NCBI GenBank assembly: GCA_001898415.1
Contig: MKTU01000017.1
Span: 62,001 to 126,000, forward strand
Direction of reading: 5' to 3'
DNA from: Rhodanobacter sp. 67-28
GTDB lineage: Bacteria; Pseudomonadota; Gammaproteobacteria; Xanthomonadales; Rhodanobacteraceae
DNA: 64,000 bases
Position numbers and translations under genes: made by a program
Notes under the pieces: generated by a model
Databases searched by the model: none
Told to the model about the DNA's origin: nothing
The model's input: only the letters and a program-made list of their open reading frames with translations
Part shown: one piece after another, positions 1 to 11,628 of the stretch
Position numbering within the stretch: the first letter of the stretch is position 1
Layout: every line of letters begins with the position of its first letter

Positions 1-223
1 GGTTGGGGTTCTGGATGGCTGCATCCAGTTTGGCCGGGTCTGTTGCGCCACCTTTCAGGCGGTTGGAGATGGTGCCGCGCACGGATTTTGCGCGCAGCGT
101 GATGGGCGTCCAGTTTTGCGACTCGGTGCGTGCGCTCCAGTTGCCACTGGACATCAGTGCATCGGAAGGGTCGAGTTTGCGCTCGAAGGCGAGGACGGAA
201 GCGGTCTTGAGTTCATTGGCCAT
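1..223 (-). CDS. csy3: CRISPR type I-F Cascade backbone protein Csy3 (Cas7f), 5' part only
   Basis: This is the N-terminal part (about 74 residues) of the Cas7-family protein that polymerises along the crRNA in the type I-F surveillance complex. Translation from the ATG at 223 gives [20 protein letters not shown] and then a stretch containing [12 protein letters not shown], both hallmarks of Csy3. The gene runs off the left edge, so the rest, and any csy4 and CRISPR array beyond it, cannot be seen. It follows csy2 after 19 bases on the same strand and is surely co-transcribed with it. Confidence 0.93.
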   Translation of the reverse strand, partial: MANELKTASVLAFERKLDPSDALMSSGNWSARTESQNWTPITLRAKSVRGTISNRLKGGATDPAKLDAAIQNPN

Positions 224-242
224 GATGGAATTCCTTGTCGTG

Positions 243-1250
243 TCAGAGAGTGGTGTCGGCGGAGCGGTAGTTGTTGCGGCAGCGGTACAGTCCTTCGTCG
301 GGACGGCTGTCGGCGTACCAGAGCAGGTCTTGCGGTGCATGCAGGCGGTGCGGGCCTATCCATTCGCCCATGGAATACAGGCTTTCGACGAAGCGGAAGG
401 GCGTGGTGGCGTCGCGCGCGTGGGCCACGGTGCCCGCATCGTGCAGTTCTCCGAGAGCGCCGTAGCCCACGGGAATGGGCACGACCCAGCCCGAGCCTTT
501 CTTGCGATCGTTTTGCCAGCCACCATTGCCTTCATTGGCCTTGGCGTCGTAATGCCAATTGATGCGCGAGAGCGATAGCCACGCATCGAGACGCGTGGCT
601 TGTGGCGACTGCTTGCGCAACTCGTCCAGCCGGCTGTCGATCAGGTCGTCGCGGGCCACCAATGCCGAGCCTGGCAACAGGCGAGCGCGCAGCTTGCGGA
701 ACTCCCTGGCTTGGTCGTCGCTGTCGCCGGTGAAGTTGGCCAGCCATGGGCGATGACGCGAAGCCGCCGCTTGCGTAGCCGGCAACAGCGTGCCACCGGC
801 GATGCGCATGCCTTGCAACAGGTCGAGGATGGTTTCCAGATCGTGCTGCTGCGCGTCCCTGTCCCATGCCCCGGCGTTCACCGCCAGCACCATACTGAGG
901 TCCAGGTGGATGCGACCTTCCTCGACGATGGCAGGCATAGCGGCTCTTCCATCCTTGTCTATGAGTTTCCGCTCGATATCACGCTGAATCGGGTTGCGGG
1001 TGAGCCGGAAGCTTTTGACGAAGCCACCCTCGGTGGTCTGCTCCTGGCGGTCGTGGCAGACCACGCCCACGGCACCGAACTCCAGATCCAGCCCGGCGGC
1101 GCGGGTTTTGCGTTCCAGTGCCCACATCAGCCCGAGAAAGGCAGTGATGGACGGGAAACCGTGAGTCAACGGGCTGGAGACAGCGTTGGCGTTGTGCACC
1201 TTGAGATGCGGCAACACCAGTAGATGGGTGAAGTGCGGAAGCGTATTCAT
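243..1250 (-). CDS. csy2: CRISPR type I-F Cascade subunit Csy2 (Cas5f)
   Basis: Csy2 is the Cas5-like subunit that, with Csy1, caps the 5' handle of the crRNA in the I-F complex. The 335-residue product has the usual Csy2 size. Its N-terminal region shows the [20 protein letters not shown] and [11 protein letters not shown] motifs of the family, and a HDRQEQ stretch follows. The start codon overlaps the csy1 stop by four bases (ATGA), which points to translational coupling. Recognition is from family motifs; the function is established for the family. Confidence 0.95.
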   Translation of the reverse strand: MNTLPHFTHLLVLPHLKVHNANAVSSPLTHGFPSITAFLGLMWALERKTRAAGLDLEFGAVGVVCHDRQEQTTEGGFVKSFRLTRNPIQRDIERKLIDKDGRAAMPAIVEEGRIHLDLSMVLAVNAGAWDRDAQQHDLETILDLLQGMRIAGGTLLPATQAAASRHRPWLANFTGDSDDQAREFRKLRARLLPGSALVARDDLIDSRLDELRKQSPQATRLDAWLSLSRINWHYDAKANEGNGGWQNDRKKGSGWVVPIPVGYGALGELHDAGTVAHARDATTPFRFVESLYSMGEWIGPHRLHAPQDLLWYADSRPDEGLYRCRNNYRSADTTL

Positions 1251-2620
1251 GCGGCACCTGCCTTGGCGCGGGGTTGCAACGGGATGGGCCAGGCCACGTC
1301 GAGGATGGCCTGCCGGGCGAAGTGACGCATTTCCGCCTCGCCGAGCATGGTCAGTTTGTCGCTACGCTTGCGGAGTTGACCGTTGAGCCAGAGGCCGAAG
1401 CGGCCCGCTACCTCATCGGCCCAGTTGCCATACTCATAAGCCTGGTTGAAGGCGAGATCGTCCGCTTGCCAGTGCGGATGCCCTGGATCGTTGCGTTCCG
1501 GCAGCTCGAAGCGGTCGGGGTCGAGCCAGAGCTGCTCGCACAGCGGCAGCTGGCAGGCCTCATCCCGCGTCCAGCCGGCTGGGTAGCTTCCACGAATTGC
1601 CACGCCGAACATGGCCAACTCCTGACCGATGGCTTGTTCGATGGTTTCGCGATGCTTGCGGGTTTCCATGGTCGGATCAGGATTGGCTTTGAGGAAGGCA
1701 GTCAGTGAGTGCAGCAACTCGCGCATCCCGCCGAACCGGTTCAGCTCGCCATGCCGTTCGTTGAACACCGAATCGAGCCTGAGCAGGTTCATCGCAGCAC
1801 TTGGCTTCCACGCCGGTGGTGGCAGCGAAGCCAGCAGGTAGTTCACGCCGCCGCGCTCGGTGTTCAGTTGCGAGATGTTCTGCGGCTTGGTGCCACCCAG
1901 CTTGCGGGCGACGAGATCGCGGTAGTCGCGGTAAATGGCGTCGGCCGGCTTGTTGTCGCGTCTGGCTTGTCGCATTTCCTTGTTGGCTTCACCAAAGCGC
2001 GCATCCTGGATGTCGGCGTGGACGGCATGGGCCAGCGAGCTGGAAAACATCGGCTGCAGCAGGTGGTAGTGGGCGTCGTCCTGCGGATCCTCGCCGACCA
2101 GCCAATAGAGCTGCTTGGCCATGGGATGGCTGGACGGCTGCGTTTCTTCGCGCACCAACGAGGCGAAGGCTTTCATCCAGCCTTGAGCCTGTTCGACGTC
2201 GTTGGACAGCGCGGCCTGCAGGTCGGTATCGCCGGCCTGCATCCAGTCGAGCAGGCGGCGGCCATCCACCTCTAGCTTGAGCAGCTTGAACACGTCCAGT
2301 GCAGCAGCATTGCCCACCACGTCCTCTGCGTAGCCCTCACCCAGCAGGTGGCTGCCGATTTCGGTATGCCGCGGCAGGCCGGACGGGGCGACATGCAGGC
2401 TGCTGCCGCGCGCGTCCGGGTGGGTGGCCTTGAGCACATGGGTCACGGCCTGGATCTGGCCCACCCGTCGTGCCGCATCGGCCAACCAAGTGGTGTACTC
2501 GTATTTCGATGCCGTGTCGGCATCGTCTTCCTTGCCTTTCAGCTTGGCCTCGCGCCGGGCTTCGATGAAGCCGGTGATGGTGGCGCGGAAGGCCTTTCCT
2601 CGGTCAGTCAGTTCGCTCAT
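1247..2620 (-). CDS. csy1: CRISPR type I-F Cascade large subunit Csy1 (Cas8f)
   Basis: Csy1 is the Cas8-type subunit that helps recognise the PAM and holds the crRNA 5' end. The 457-residue length is normal for Csy1, and the sequence has the typical central part around KPQNISQLNTERGG and LLASLPPPAW. A purine-rich ribosome-binding site (AGAGGGG) lies just upstream of the ATG at 2620. In canonical I-F loci csy1 follows directly after cas3; here 816 bases containing an antisense fitAB pair separate them. csy1-csy2-csy3 may therefore need their own promoter, which would have to lie within or beside fitAB. Confidence 0.95.
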   Translation of the reverse strand: MSELTDRGKAFRATITGFIEARREAKLKGKEDDADTASKYEYTTWLADAARRVGQIQAVTHVLKATHPDARGSSLHVAPSGLPRHTEIGSHLLGEGYAEDVVGNAAALDVFKLLKLEVDGRRLLDWMQAGDTDLQAALSNDVEQAQGWMKAFASLVREETQPSSHPMAKQLYWLVGEDPQDDAHYHLLQPMFSSSLAHAVHADIQDARFGEANKEMRQARRDNKPADAIYRDYRDLVARKLGGTKPQNISQLNTERGGVNYLLASLPPPAWKPSAAMNLLRLDSVFNERHGELNRFGGMRELLHSLTAFLKANPDPTMETRKHRETIEQAIGQELAMFGVAIRGSYPAGWTRDEACQLPLCEQLWLDPDRFELPERNDPGHPHWQADDLAFNQAYEYGNWADEVAGRFGLWLNGQLRKRSDKLTMLGEAEMRHFARQAILDVAWPIPLQPRAKAGAA

Positions 2621-2718
2621 TCCCCTCTCCCTTTGCGGTTTTCCATCGTTAAGAAGTTCTAGCCCCGGGTGATCTCAGTACTTGCGACGGTTTTCGAGCG
2701 TGGCATCGCCCGAAGTGA

Positions 2719-2746
2719 GTGATTACAATGCAGTCATTGCAATCAC
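2719..2746 (+). promoter_or_regulatory. Inverted repeat, probable FitAB autoregulatory operator
   Basis: A 12-base left arm GTGATTACAATG (2719-2730) and right arm CATTGCAATCAC (2735-2746) pair at 11 of 12 positions around the 4-base centre CAGT. The TACAAT inside the left arm could serve as a -10 element, so binding would block transcription. Ribbon-helix-helix antitoxins of the FitA type are known to bind inverted repeats in front of their own genes. The site lies 16 bases before the fitA ATG and between fitA and the divergent csy1, so it might also affect csy1. Its role is inferred. Confidence 0.6.
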
Positions 2747-2762
2747 TTATGGAGGCCCAGCC

Positions 2763-3017
2763 ATGGCCACCATGACCATTCGAAACCTGGACGACGACCT
2801 GAAGGCGCGCCTGCGCGTGCGGGCGGCACGGCATGGGCGCTCGATGGAGGAGGAGGCGCGCAGCATCCTGCGCGCCGCCTTGGCCAATCGTGTTGAGGAA
2901 GATTCGGGTGCGTCGCTGTATGTCGCCATCCGCACCCGCGTGGAACCGTTCGGGGGCGTCGACCTGGAGTTGCCGCCGCGTGAGCCGCAGGGCGATCCGC
3001 CGGACTTCGGCGAGTGA
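2763..3017 (+). CDS. fitA: FitA-like ribbon-helix-helix antitoxin
   Basis: This 84-residue protein begins MATMTIRNLDDDLKARLRVR, the ribbon-helix-helix DNA-binding signature of FitA/StbC/VapB-type antitoxins, followed by the helix RHGRSMEEEARSILR. The acidic, proline-rich C-terminus (PPREPQGDPPDFGE) is the part expected to wrap the toxin. The ATG at 2763 is chosen because GGAGG lies 7 bases upstream; longer in-frame starts would run into the operator. It overlaps fitB by GTGA. Transcription runs head-on against the cas genes on either side. Confidence 0.88.
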   Translation: MATMTIRNLDDDLKARLRVRAARHGRSMEEEARSILRAALANRVEEDSGASLYVAIRTRVEPFGGVDLELPPREPQGDPPDFGE

Positions 3018-3430
3018 TCGTGCTGGATACCAACGTGCTGTCGGAGTTCATGCGGCCGCAGCCGGACGAGCGCGTGGTGGCATGGCTGAACCGGCAGGCG
3101 CGCTCGAACCTGTTCACGACAGCGGTGACGCGCGGCGAGATGTTGTATGGGGTATTGATCCTGCCCGACGGTCAGCGCAAGACGCGCCTGCAGCAGGAGG
3201 TCGCGGCGATCTTTGCGGTCGACATGGCGGGGCGCGTGCTGCCTTACGATGAGGCGGCCGCCGATACGCACGCCGCCATCGCCGCGGAGCGGCGCGCCCA
3301 GGGACGTCCGGTCGACCAATCCGATGTGATGATTGCCGGCATTGCACGATCGCACGGCGCCACCCTGGCCACGCGCAACTTGCGCGATTTCGAAGGTTGC
3401 GGCATTCCCCTGGTTGATCCCTGGCATTGA
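3014..3430 (+). CDS. fitB: FitB/VapC-family PIN-domain ribonuclease toxin
   Basis: The 138-residue protein is a complete PIN-domain toxin. It starts MIVLDTNVLSE, and the acidic metal-binding residues D5, E42 and D104 are all present; the family ending ATRNLRDFEGCGIPLVDPW is also recognisable. PIN toxins cleave RNA when the antitoxin is lost. It starts with GTG overlapping the fitA stop, so antitoxin and toxin are translationally coupled. It ends six bases from the end of cas2-3, tail to tail. The active site looks intact, so the module is probably functional. Confidence 0.9.
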   Translation: MIVLDTNVLSEFMRPQPDERVVAWLNRQARSNLFTTAVTRGEMLYGVLILPDGQRKTRLQQEVAAIFAVDMAGRVLPYDEAAADTHAAIAAERRAQGRPVDQSDVMIAGIARSHGATLATRNLRDFEGCGIPLVDPWH

Positions 3431-3436
3431 TCTTCC

Positions 3437-6400
3437 TCAGCGTTGTCTGGTGAAGCCGAGCCATGGGTGCCAGCGCCAGCCTTGATGGTTCTCTTTGAGA
3501 GAAGGCACTTCCACGGTGGTGAACCTGCGAGCGGCGAGATCGAGCGGCAGGTCCTGCGCTTCGGCCTGTTCGCCCACCAGCGACGGCAGGTCGAACTCGC
3601 CCCAGCAGCTGATACCTGGCGCAACGCTCAACGTGACCTCGTGAAGCAGCTCCCTGGCGGGGACGTAGAGTTTTTCACCGCGGCGACTGCCCGGCGCGTC
3701 TTCCACGCGATGCGGCAGCAGATCGTCTTCATCCTCATCGGGCAGCCATGCCAGCGTGGTGCCGGGTTGCTCGTCATGGCGGAACGGTTGCTGTTGCGGC
3801 AGCACGCCGGCGAGCGCGGCGTGTGGGTGTTCCCAAGCCGCGGGCGCGTAGTCGCGTTCCAGTCGCGGGGCTGGAACGGCGCTGCGGCGTGTGGAATGAG
3901 TGGTGGGCGTAGGCGGCACCGGCAGCATGGCGGCGCGGATGCGCGCCTGCTCCAGATCCACCCAGCGATCGCGCGGCTGCAGTTCGGTTGCGCGCGGCTG
4001 GATGCGTGGCTGGGCGTCGAGATGGCGGTATTCGTTCTCGGCCAACAGCATGCGCAGGCTGTGGCTAGCCAGCAGGAAGCGGCCGTTGTCGCGCTCCGTC
4101 TCGAAGCCGGGGCGGGCGAATACCGGCTGGCGGCCGTCGCGCTGTTCGATGCCTTTGAGATTGGTGTCGAACACCAGCACGTTGGGCGTTTGCGGCAGCT
4201 TGCGGCGATGACGCTGCACACGGCCGGCCAGCTGGATCAGCGAGCGCATCGAGGACGGCTCGGCCACCGCCCAGTCGACGTCCCAGTCGCGACCCACTTC
4301 ACACACCGGCGAAGCCAGCACCACGAACAGATGGTCGTGTTCGGCATGCGTGTCGAGCGCGCGCCTGACCTGCGGCAGTTGCCATGCCGCGGCTTCGTTG
4401 CGCCGGTTGAACGCGGCGTCCAGCATGGCTTCGATGGCCGAGCGCTGTGCCAGCGGAAAGCGGGCGTGATACACGCACAGGTGGATGCGCGTACCTTCCG
4501 GAGCGGCCTGCGTGTAGAGTGCACTGGCCACGTCGAAGATCGGGTCGATGTTGGCCATGCGCACCAGGCCGAAGCTGACGCGCTTGCCGGTGGCGGGATC
4601 GGGGTGGGCGTGATCGTGGTGCAGGCGCAGGCAGGCGTCGCGCACTCGACCGGCAAACTCGACGTGGATGCGCTCGGGCTGTCTGGCCACGATGTCGATC
4701 GGCAGTAGCTCGGCCAGGCGCAAGGGTTCGGCGGCTTGCAGCCTGGCCACGCGGCGTTCGACGAAACGCGCATGGGACGCGGCGAAGCCATCGCCGTTGG
4801 CCAAGGTGTCGGCTTGCACCCCGAATTCGTCCGTCCACAGGCAAGGCACTTCGACAGGCCGCTCGGCACCACCATCGCGGCCGCGGTTGCGCTGGTAGCG
4901 GTGGCGACCGGCGCGATAGGACATGAACATGCCCTCCACCAAGGCCGGCGGCAGGGTGGCCGAGGACAGCACCACGCGGCTGCCGAGCAGGCCGGCCCAG
5001 TGCATCAGCCGGGTCAGCGCTGGCAGGTCGTCAAGGTCGTAGTCGTCCAGTTCGTCGAGCACCAGGTCGCTGCTCATCAACCGCAGCATGGGCGCGATCT
5101 GGCGGCCGGCACGCAGCGATTCAGTGGCGGGCGCGAGGTGATCGACGGTGCACACCAGCATCGGAGCGGAAATCAGCTTGCGGATTTCGGGGTTGGCCAG
5201 CGCCCGTGACAGCAGCGGGTGATCGGCCACGTTGCCCTCGTAGAGCACGTGGCTGTCTTCCTCGATCAGCGCCTGCACAGACGCCGAGCCGCTGGCCTCG
5301 GCTTTCGCTTCGTAATGCTCGAACAGGGCGCGGCTGGCGGAGCCGCCGACCAGCACCGCCAGCTCGTCGTCGTTCAAGTGCAGATCGTGGCGATAGCTGC
5401 GCCCGGTCTGCAGGGTAAGCGTGCGCAAACCCAGCGCGTAACTCACCCGCAACCCCAGTTGCGGGTCGGCCAGGGCATACAGGATGCGGGCGTTGGCCAG
5501 CGTCTTGCCGCAGCCGGTGGAAGCCATGTTGACGATGAAGGCACCATGTTCGCGTGCTGCCTCGCGCATGCCGGTGGCCGCATCGAAGGCTTTGTCCTGC
5601 CAGGCGAAGCGTGCGTCGCTGCTGCGTTTGCGCAAGCCACGATGGTTGGCCAGTCGCGGCAGGTAGCGCTCGAAATTGGGCAGCGCGTGGGCGATCAGGC
5701 TGGCGGTATGGCCCACGCCGAGGAGGTGTTCCAGCAGTGACTGGTTCATCACGCCGGGACGCAGGGTATTGGCGAACACGGCTTGGTCACGCTGCAGGAA
5801 ACGCACGCGCTCGGTCGCTGGTTTGCGCTCCTTGTCTACGCCGAGGCTGGAGTAATGGTGGTCGGCCAGCATCAGGCACAGCCGCGAAAGGTGCATCGCG
5901 TAGGGATTGCTCAACCAGTCCTCGTTGCGCCGCGACTTGAGTTCCAGCAGTGCCTTGGCGGCACGACGGGCCTGTGTTCGCCACGCGGATGCGACTACCG
6001 GAAGCGCTCCGGCCAGCTGCCAGTAGGGCAGGGCCTCCATCGGCGAGCAGCGCTGGTCGATTTCATTCCAGTCGTGGGCCACGCTGGCCAAGGGTGCCTC
6101 CAGCCACGTGGATTCGAAGCGGTTCGCGCGTTTCCCCAGCCAGTCCTGCCCGTTGCCGTCTCTCCGTGGCTCGGGGATGAGCGGCAGGCGATGGTGGGTG
6201 ACGATAAGCCATCCGATGGCGGCGGCAAGAGGCGCTTGGGCAGTGAGGCGGCGAAAAGGATGACGCTCGATATTCTCGTCCACACCGTCGCGCAGATAAC
6301 GGCCCGCAGCCGTCCAGTCTGTTTCGCTGGCTTCATCCTCGCTTGCCAGCCTTGCCAGCCAGGCATCGTCGTTGTCGGTGCCGACGAAGGCCAGGAACAG

Positions 6401-6862
6401 GCGCAGCGAAACCCATTCGTGCCGGTAGCGGTTGCGTTCGTCGAGCTTGTCTTGCAGCCGTTGCTGGAAGGCGAGGCTGGCCTTGCCGAGGTCGTGCAGC
6501 AGCGCGGCCAGTTGTGCCAGCAGGCGGATGTCCTGCGCAGTGTTCCAGTCGTTCTCATCGCCTTTGCGGAGCACATCGCTGGTCGTGCTGTTGGTGGGTA
6601 CGGCGCCTTCGGTGTTGAAACGTCGACCGTCACCGACGATCCACAGAAGTTCGCTGTGGTCCTGCCCGCGTATCCAGTGACAAGCGACGGCGGTGTTCTT
6701 GCGTGCAGTCTTGCGCAAGAGCTTGCGCAGGGTGTCCAGCCCGGCTTTGGTGATCGGCGTCTGCCAGGTGCGGTCGCCACGGCGTTCGGCAAACTGGTCA
6801 AGAATGCGGCGCGTCTCGGTCAACGCGCGTTTATCGCATTGGCTGACCAACAGCACGTTCAT
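3437..6862 (-). CDS. cas3: CRISPR type I-F Cas2-Cas3 fusion nuclease-helicase
   Basis: This 1141-residue protein is the I-F effector that joins the adaptation factor Cas2 to the target-degrading Cas3. Residues 1 to about 95 are the Cas2-like part (MNVLLVSQCDKRALTETRRI). The HD nuclease follows with H123-D124 (LLHDLGKAS), HE at 148-149 and HH at 223-224 and 335-336. The helicase has Walker A ASTGCGKT at 447-454, a DELD motif at 603-606 and SSAT at 633-636. All key residues are present. The start overlaps the cas1 stop by four bases. Downstream the operon is interrupted by the antisense fitAB pair. Confidence 0.96.
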   Translation of the reverse strand: MNVLLVSQCDKRALTETRRILDQFAERRGDRTWQTPITKAGLDTLRKLLRKTARKNTAVACHWIRGQDHSELLWIVGDGRRFNTEGAVPTNSTTSDVLRKGDENDWNTAQDIRLLAQLAALLHDLGKASLAFQQRLQDKLDERNRYRHEWVSLRLFLAFVGTDNDDAWLARLASEDEASETDWTAAGRYLRDGVDENIERHPFRRLTAQAPLAAAIGWLIVTHHRLPLIPEPRRDGNGQDWLGKRANRFESTWLEAPLASVAHDWNEIDQRCSPMEALPYWQLAGALPVVASAWRTQARRAAKALLELKSRRNEDWLSNPYAMHLSRLCLMLADHHYSSLGVDKERKPATERVRFLQRDQAVFANTLRPGVMNQSLLEHLLGVGHTASLIAHALPNFERYLPRLANHRGLRKRSSDARFAWQDKAFDAATGMREAAREHGAFIVNMASTGCGKTLANARILYALADPQLGLRVSYALGLRTLTLQTGRSYRHDLHLNDDELAVLVGGSASRALFEHYEAKAEASGSASVQALIEEDSHVLYEGNVADHPLLSRALANPEIRKLISAPMLVCTVDHLAPATESLRAGRQIAPMLRLMSSDLVLDELDDYDLDDLPALTRLMHWAGLLGSRVVLSSATLPPALVEGMFMSYRAGRHRYQRNRGRDGGAERPVEVPCLWTDEFGVQADTLANGDGFAASHARFVERRVARLQAAEPLRLAELLPIDIVARQPERIHVEFAGRVRDACLRLHHDHAHPDPATGKRVSFGLVRMANIDPIFDVASALYTQAAPEGTRIHLCVYHARFPLAQRSAIEAMLDAAFNRRNEAAAWQLPQVRRALDTHAEHDHLFVVLASPVCEVGRDWDVDWAVAEPSSMRSLIQLAGRVQRHRRKLPQTPNVLVFDTNLKGIEQRDGRQPVFARPGFETERDNGRFLLASHSLRMLLAENEYRHLDAQPRIQPRATELQPRDRWVDLEQARIRAAMLPVPPTPTTHSTRRSAVPAPRLERDYAPAAWEHPHAALAGVLPQQQPFRHDEQPGTTLAWLPDEDEDDLLPHRVEDAPGSRRGEKLYVPARELLHEVTLSVAPGISCWGEFDLPSLVGEQAEAQDLPLDLAARRFTTVEVPSLKENHQGWRWHPWLGFTRQR

Positions 6863-7854
6863 TCCTGCTCCCTTTTTGCCGTGCCAGCCAATGCAGCGGT
6901 TTCCAGCGCCACGGCCTTCAAGGTGTCGATCATGAAGTCCAGCGATTCACTACGGGTTAGTGCCTCGATGCAGTTCTGGCGGAAGGCCTGCTCCTCGTCG
7001 CCTCGCATTGCCGAGAGAAATGCCTGCGGCAGGATGGTGGCGTCCTTGACAAGGTCGGCAACATCAAACACCAGTCCACCGCGGCGCGTCTTGCCATGCA
7101 ACACCGCCAAGCCATGCGGCAGGCCCAGCACCCAGGTGGCAGTTGCGCCAAGGCCATAGGCCAGGTAGTTGCCGTGATCCAGAAAGCGATTGGCCGGGTC
7201 GCTGCCGCTACCGCGTTTGGCGCGGGTGAACTCGCCGTAGCCCACGGCATCCACTGCCAGTTTGAACAGCGCCTTGGTCAGCCTAGCCTCTTCAGTCAAC
7301 AGGCTGGCGTTGTCAGGCGCAAGGTCGATGAGGCGATGGGTGCGGGCCAGCAGCTCGGTGAGCCGGCCCGGATTCACGGCGAAGCCCGCGTCGCGCAGCG
7401 CGCGATGTTGCCACGCATCTGCAATGCGTCTCGCGCGGGCGTGCTGAAAGGCCTTGGCAGCTGCGAGCCGGAAGTCGTCGTCGAACCAGAAGCGTACCCA
7501 GGCCTGCAGGTATTCCGTGGGCCGATACTCGCTTTGTGGCGACAACCATGCGACTTCGACGTCGATTTCATTGGCTGAAAAAAGCGGCGTGCCGCCGCCA
7601 CCGCAGAAGCCGACCAGGACACCAGCTTTGGCCAGCTCGCGCATCGCTGACTGAGTGATCGAAGTGCCGGTACCCAGCAGCACCGTGGTGGTATTGGCGA
7701 TGGGTATGTTCCAGTACAGCGACTGCCTGCCGGCGTCGGTGACGTATTCGACCCGACCGCCGTTGACCAGCACGCGGCAGTGCTGGAGGTAGTAGATATT
7801 GGCGCGCTTGGAATGCAGGATCGACTTGAGGTCGGTAGGGCCGAAATCGTCCAT
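6859..7854 (-). CDS. cas1: CRISPR-associated integrase Cas1 (type I-F)
   Basis: Cas1 inserts new spacers into the array together with the Cas2 part of Cas2-Cas3. The 331 residues match the usual I-F length. The metal-binding residues are visible: E188/E189 in LLTEEARLTK, H253 in VLHGKTRRGG, and D264/D267 in LVFDVADLVKD. It is the first gene of the cas operon and is translationally coupled to cas2-3 (ATGA). The 220 bases upstream contain no array repeats; a TACTAT at 7885-7880 on the minus strand is a weak candidate -10 element. Confidence 0.96.
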   Translation of the reverse strand: MDDFGPTDLKSILHSKRANIYYLQHCRVLVNGGRVEYVTDAGRQSLYWNIPIANTTTVLLGTGTSITQSAMRELAKAGVLVGFCGGGGTPLFSANEIDVEVAWLSPQSEYRPTEYLQAWVRFWFDDDFRLAAAKAFQHARARRIADAWQHRALRDAGFAVNPGRLTELLARTHRLIDLAPDNASLLTEEARLTKALFKLAVDAVGYGEFTRAKRGSGSDPANRFLDHGNYLAYGLGATATWVLGLPHGLAVLHGKTRRGGLVFDVADLVKDATILPQAFLSAMRGDEEQAFRQNCIEALTRSESLDFMIDTLKAVALETAALAGTAKREQE

Positions 7855-8076
7855 ATCCCTCCCCTTTCCATGTGGCTCGATAGTACACGTTGCGCACCGT
7901 GGCCTCCCCGTGTCTCACGTGCTGCGATGGAAGGGACGTCTCGATGGAACGGGCAGCCGGGTGTTCCGCTTCCATGATCGCCATCGCGCAAGCATGAACG
8001 TCGCGGCACACGCGCTCACGGGCTGTTGATGTCGCGCTGGTTACCCATGGTGCTTCCCATCGAGTCGGAGAGAACC

Positions 8077-8361
8077 ATGGGCCACGACACTGACCAGCGC
8101 GAAGAAGTGCGCCGCCAGGCGGCGGGGATGTCGCCGGCGAGCAAGGCGGATTTCACCGATACCGCGTCGCACGCCAGCGGTGCGGTGGACGGGACCCGCA
8201 TCTACGAGGTCGCCGCCGGCGACGACCTGCAGGGCATCGCCCGTCGCTTCTACGGCAATGCCGACGGCTGGCGGCGGATCCTGGACGAGAACCGCGACCT
8301 CATTGCCGACCCCGGTCGGCTCGTGGCGGGGCAGATGCTGAAGATTCCGGCGAAACCGTGA
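8077..8361 (+). CDS. Small LysM-domain protein
   Basis: This 94-residue protein has a single LysM module at about residues 44 to 93, running from IYEVAAGDDLQGIARRFYGN to AGQMLKIP. LysM modules bind peptidoglycan N-acetylglucosamine. There is no signal peptide, so it resembles the cytosolic YgaU/Kbp group, in which a short N-terminal segment precedes the LysM. The ATG at 8077 is preferred because GGAGA lies 5 bases upstream; the longer frame starting at 8026 lacks such a site. It stands alone next to the cas locus. Its cellular role is unknown from the sequence. Confidence 0.8.
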   Translation: MGHDTDQREEVRRQAAGMSPASKADFTDTASHASGAVDGTRIYEVAAGDDLQGIARRFYGNADGWRRILDENRDLIADPGRLVAGQMLKIPAKP

Positions 8362-8618
8362 GCCTCGCGCGGCCAAGGCGACGCGCCGACATCGCGCGTT
8401 CAGCTGGCCGCCTCAAGCTGAACGGCGCACCGCGGTGCTGATGGCCTGCTCACGAGCCGTTTACCGCGCCACCGTTACCTGTGGTCGCCAGCTTCCCGCA
8501 GTGCCTTGGTGAAGTCTCGTGTTCGACGCGCTTGGCGACGAACTCCCAACCCGGATCGGACCCAAGCCAGACGGGTCCGTGCAACCCCGGGCTTTCCGCG
8601 ATGAAAAGAGGTGCCCCC

Positions 8619-9149
8619 ATGAAAACTACCCGACAACCCCTGATGCTTGCCGCGTCGCTGGCCGCAGCACTGGCGCTGGGTGCGTGCGGCAAGAGTGAGC
8701 CGGCCTCGCCGGTGCCCTCCAGTCCGCCGCCGAGCGGAACGGCAGCGTCCACCTCGCCGGAGCCACCGGCATTTCCGCCCCCGGCCACCAGCACGGGCTT
8801 GGCCAATGAGGGCGCCGTCGCGGCCGTGAGCTTCACCTCGCTTGAAGTGGGTTCGAGCGTCGACGCCAACCACAAGGTCGTGGCCACGGCCACCAGCTTC
8901 GCGCCGAAGGACACCATCTACGCGTCGGTCGAGACCACGGGTTCGGGCCACGCCACGCTGACGGCCCGGTGGCTCGGCCCGCGGGACCAGGCCTTGCACG
9001 AGGACAGCAAGGAGCTCGATGCATCCGGCCCGGAAACGACGGCCTTCATGATCAGCCAGCCGGAGGGCTTCCCGCAGGGCGACTACAAGATCGAGATCTC
9101 GCTGGACGGGCAGCCGGTGGCGAGCAAGGACTTTTCCGTGAAGCCATGA
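8619..9149 (+). CDS. Hypothetical lipoprotein
   Basis: The 176-residue product begins with a lipoprotein signal (MKTTRQPLMLAASLAAALA) and the lipobox LGAC. A low-complexity linker rich in Pro, Ser and Thr follows, then a compact domain of about 100 residues with no motif I can name. The ATG at 8619 gives a proper signal peptide; the upstream in-frame extension does not, and AGAGGTG precedes this ATG. The protein should be membrane-anchored and face the periplasm. A good terminator follows directly, so it is probably monocistronic. The function is unknown. Confidence 0.75.
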   Translation: MKTTRQPLMLAASLAAALALGACGKSEPASPVPSSPPPSGTAASTSPEPPAFPPPATSTGLANEGAVAAVSFTSLEVGSSVDANHKVVATATSFAPKDTIYASVETTGSGHATLTARWLGPRDQALHEDSKELDASGPETTAFMISQPEGFPQGDYKIEISLDGQPVASKDFSVKP

Positions 9150-9170
9150 CGCTCCCTGCGCCTGGCCGCC

Positions 9171-9204
9171 GAAAGGGACGCGCTCGCCGCGTCCCTTTCG
9201 TTTT
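9171..9204 (+). terminator. Rho-independent terminator after the lipoprotein gene
   Basis: Perfect 12-base arms GAAAGGGACGCG (9171-9182) and CGCGTCCCTTTC (9188-9199) flank a 5-base loop, and GTTTTG follows. It lies 21 bases after the lipoprotein stop. Confidence 0.85.
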
Positions 9205-9237
9205 GCGGTGGAAGGGTCGGCGGGCATGACGACATGA

Positions 9238-11610
<2,373 letters not shown>

Positions 11611-11628
11611 TGGCGTGATCGCGGCAGA

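Noticed and set aside
1-8076. A CRISPR array near the cas genes
   Set aside because: No repeated 28-base units with spacers were found here. The array is probably left of the window beyond csy3.
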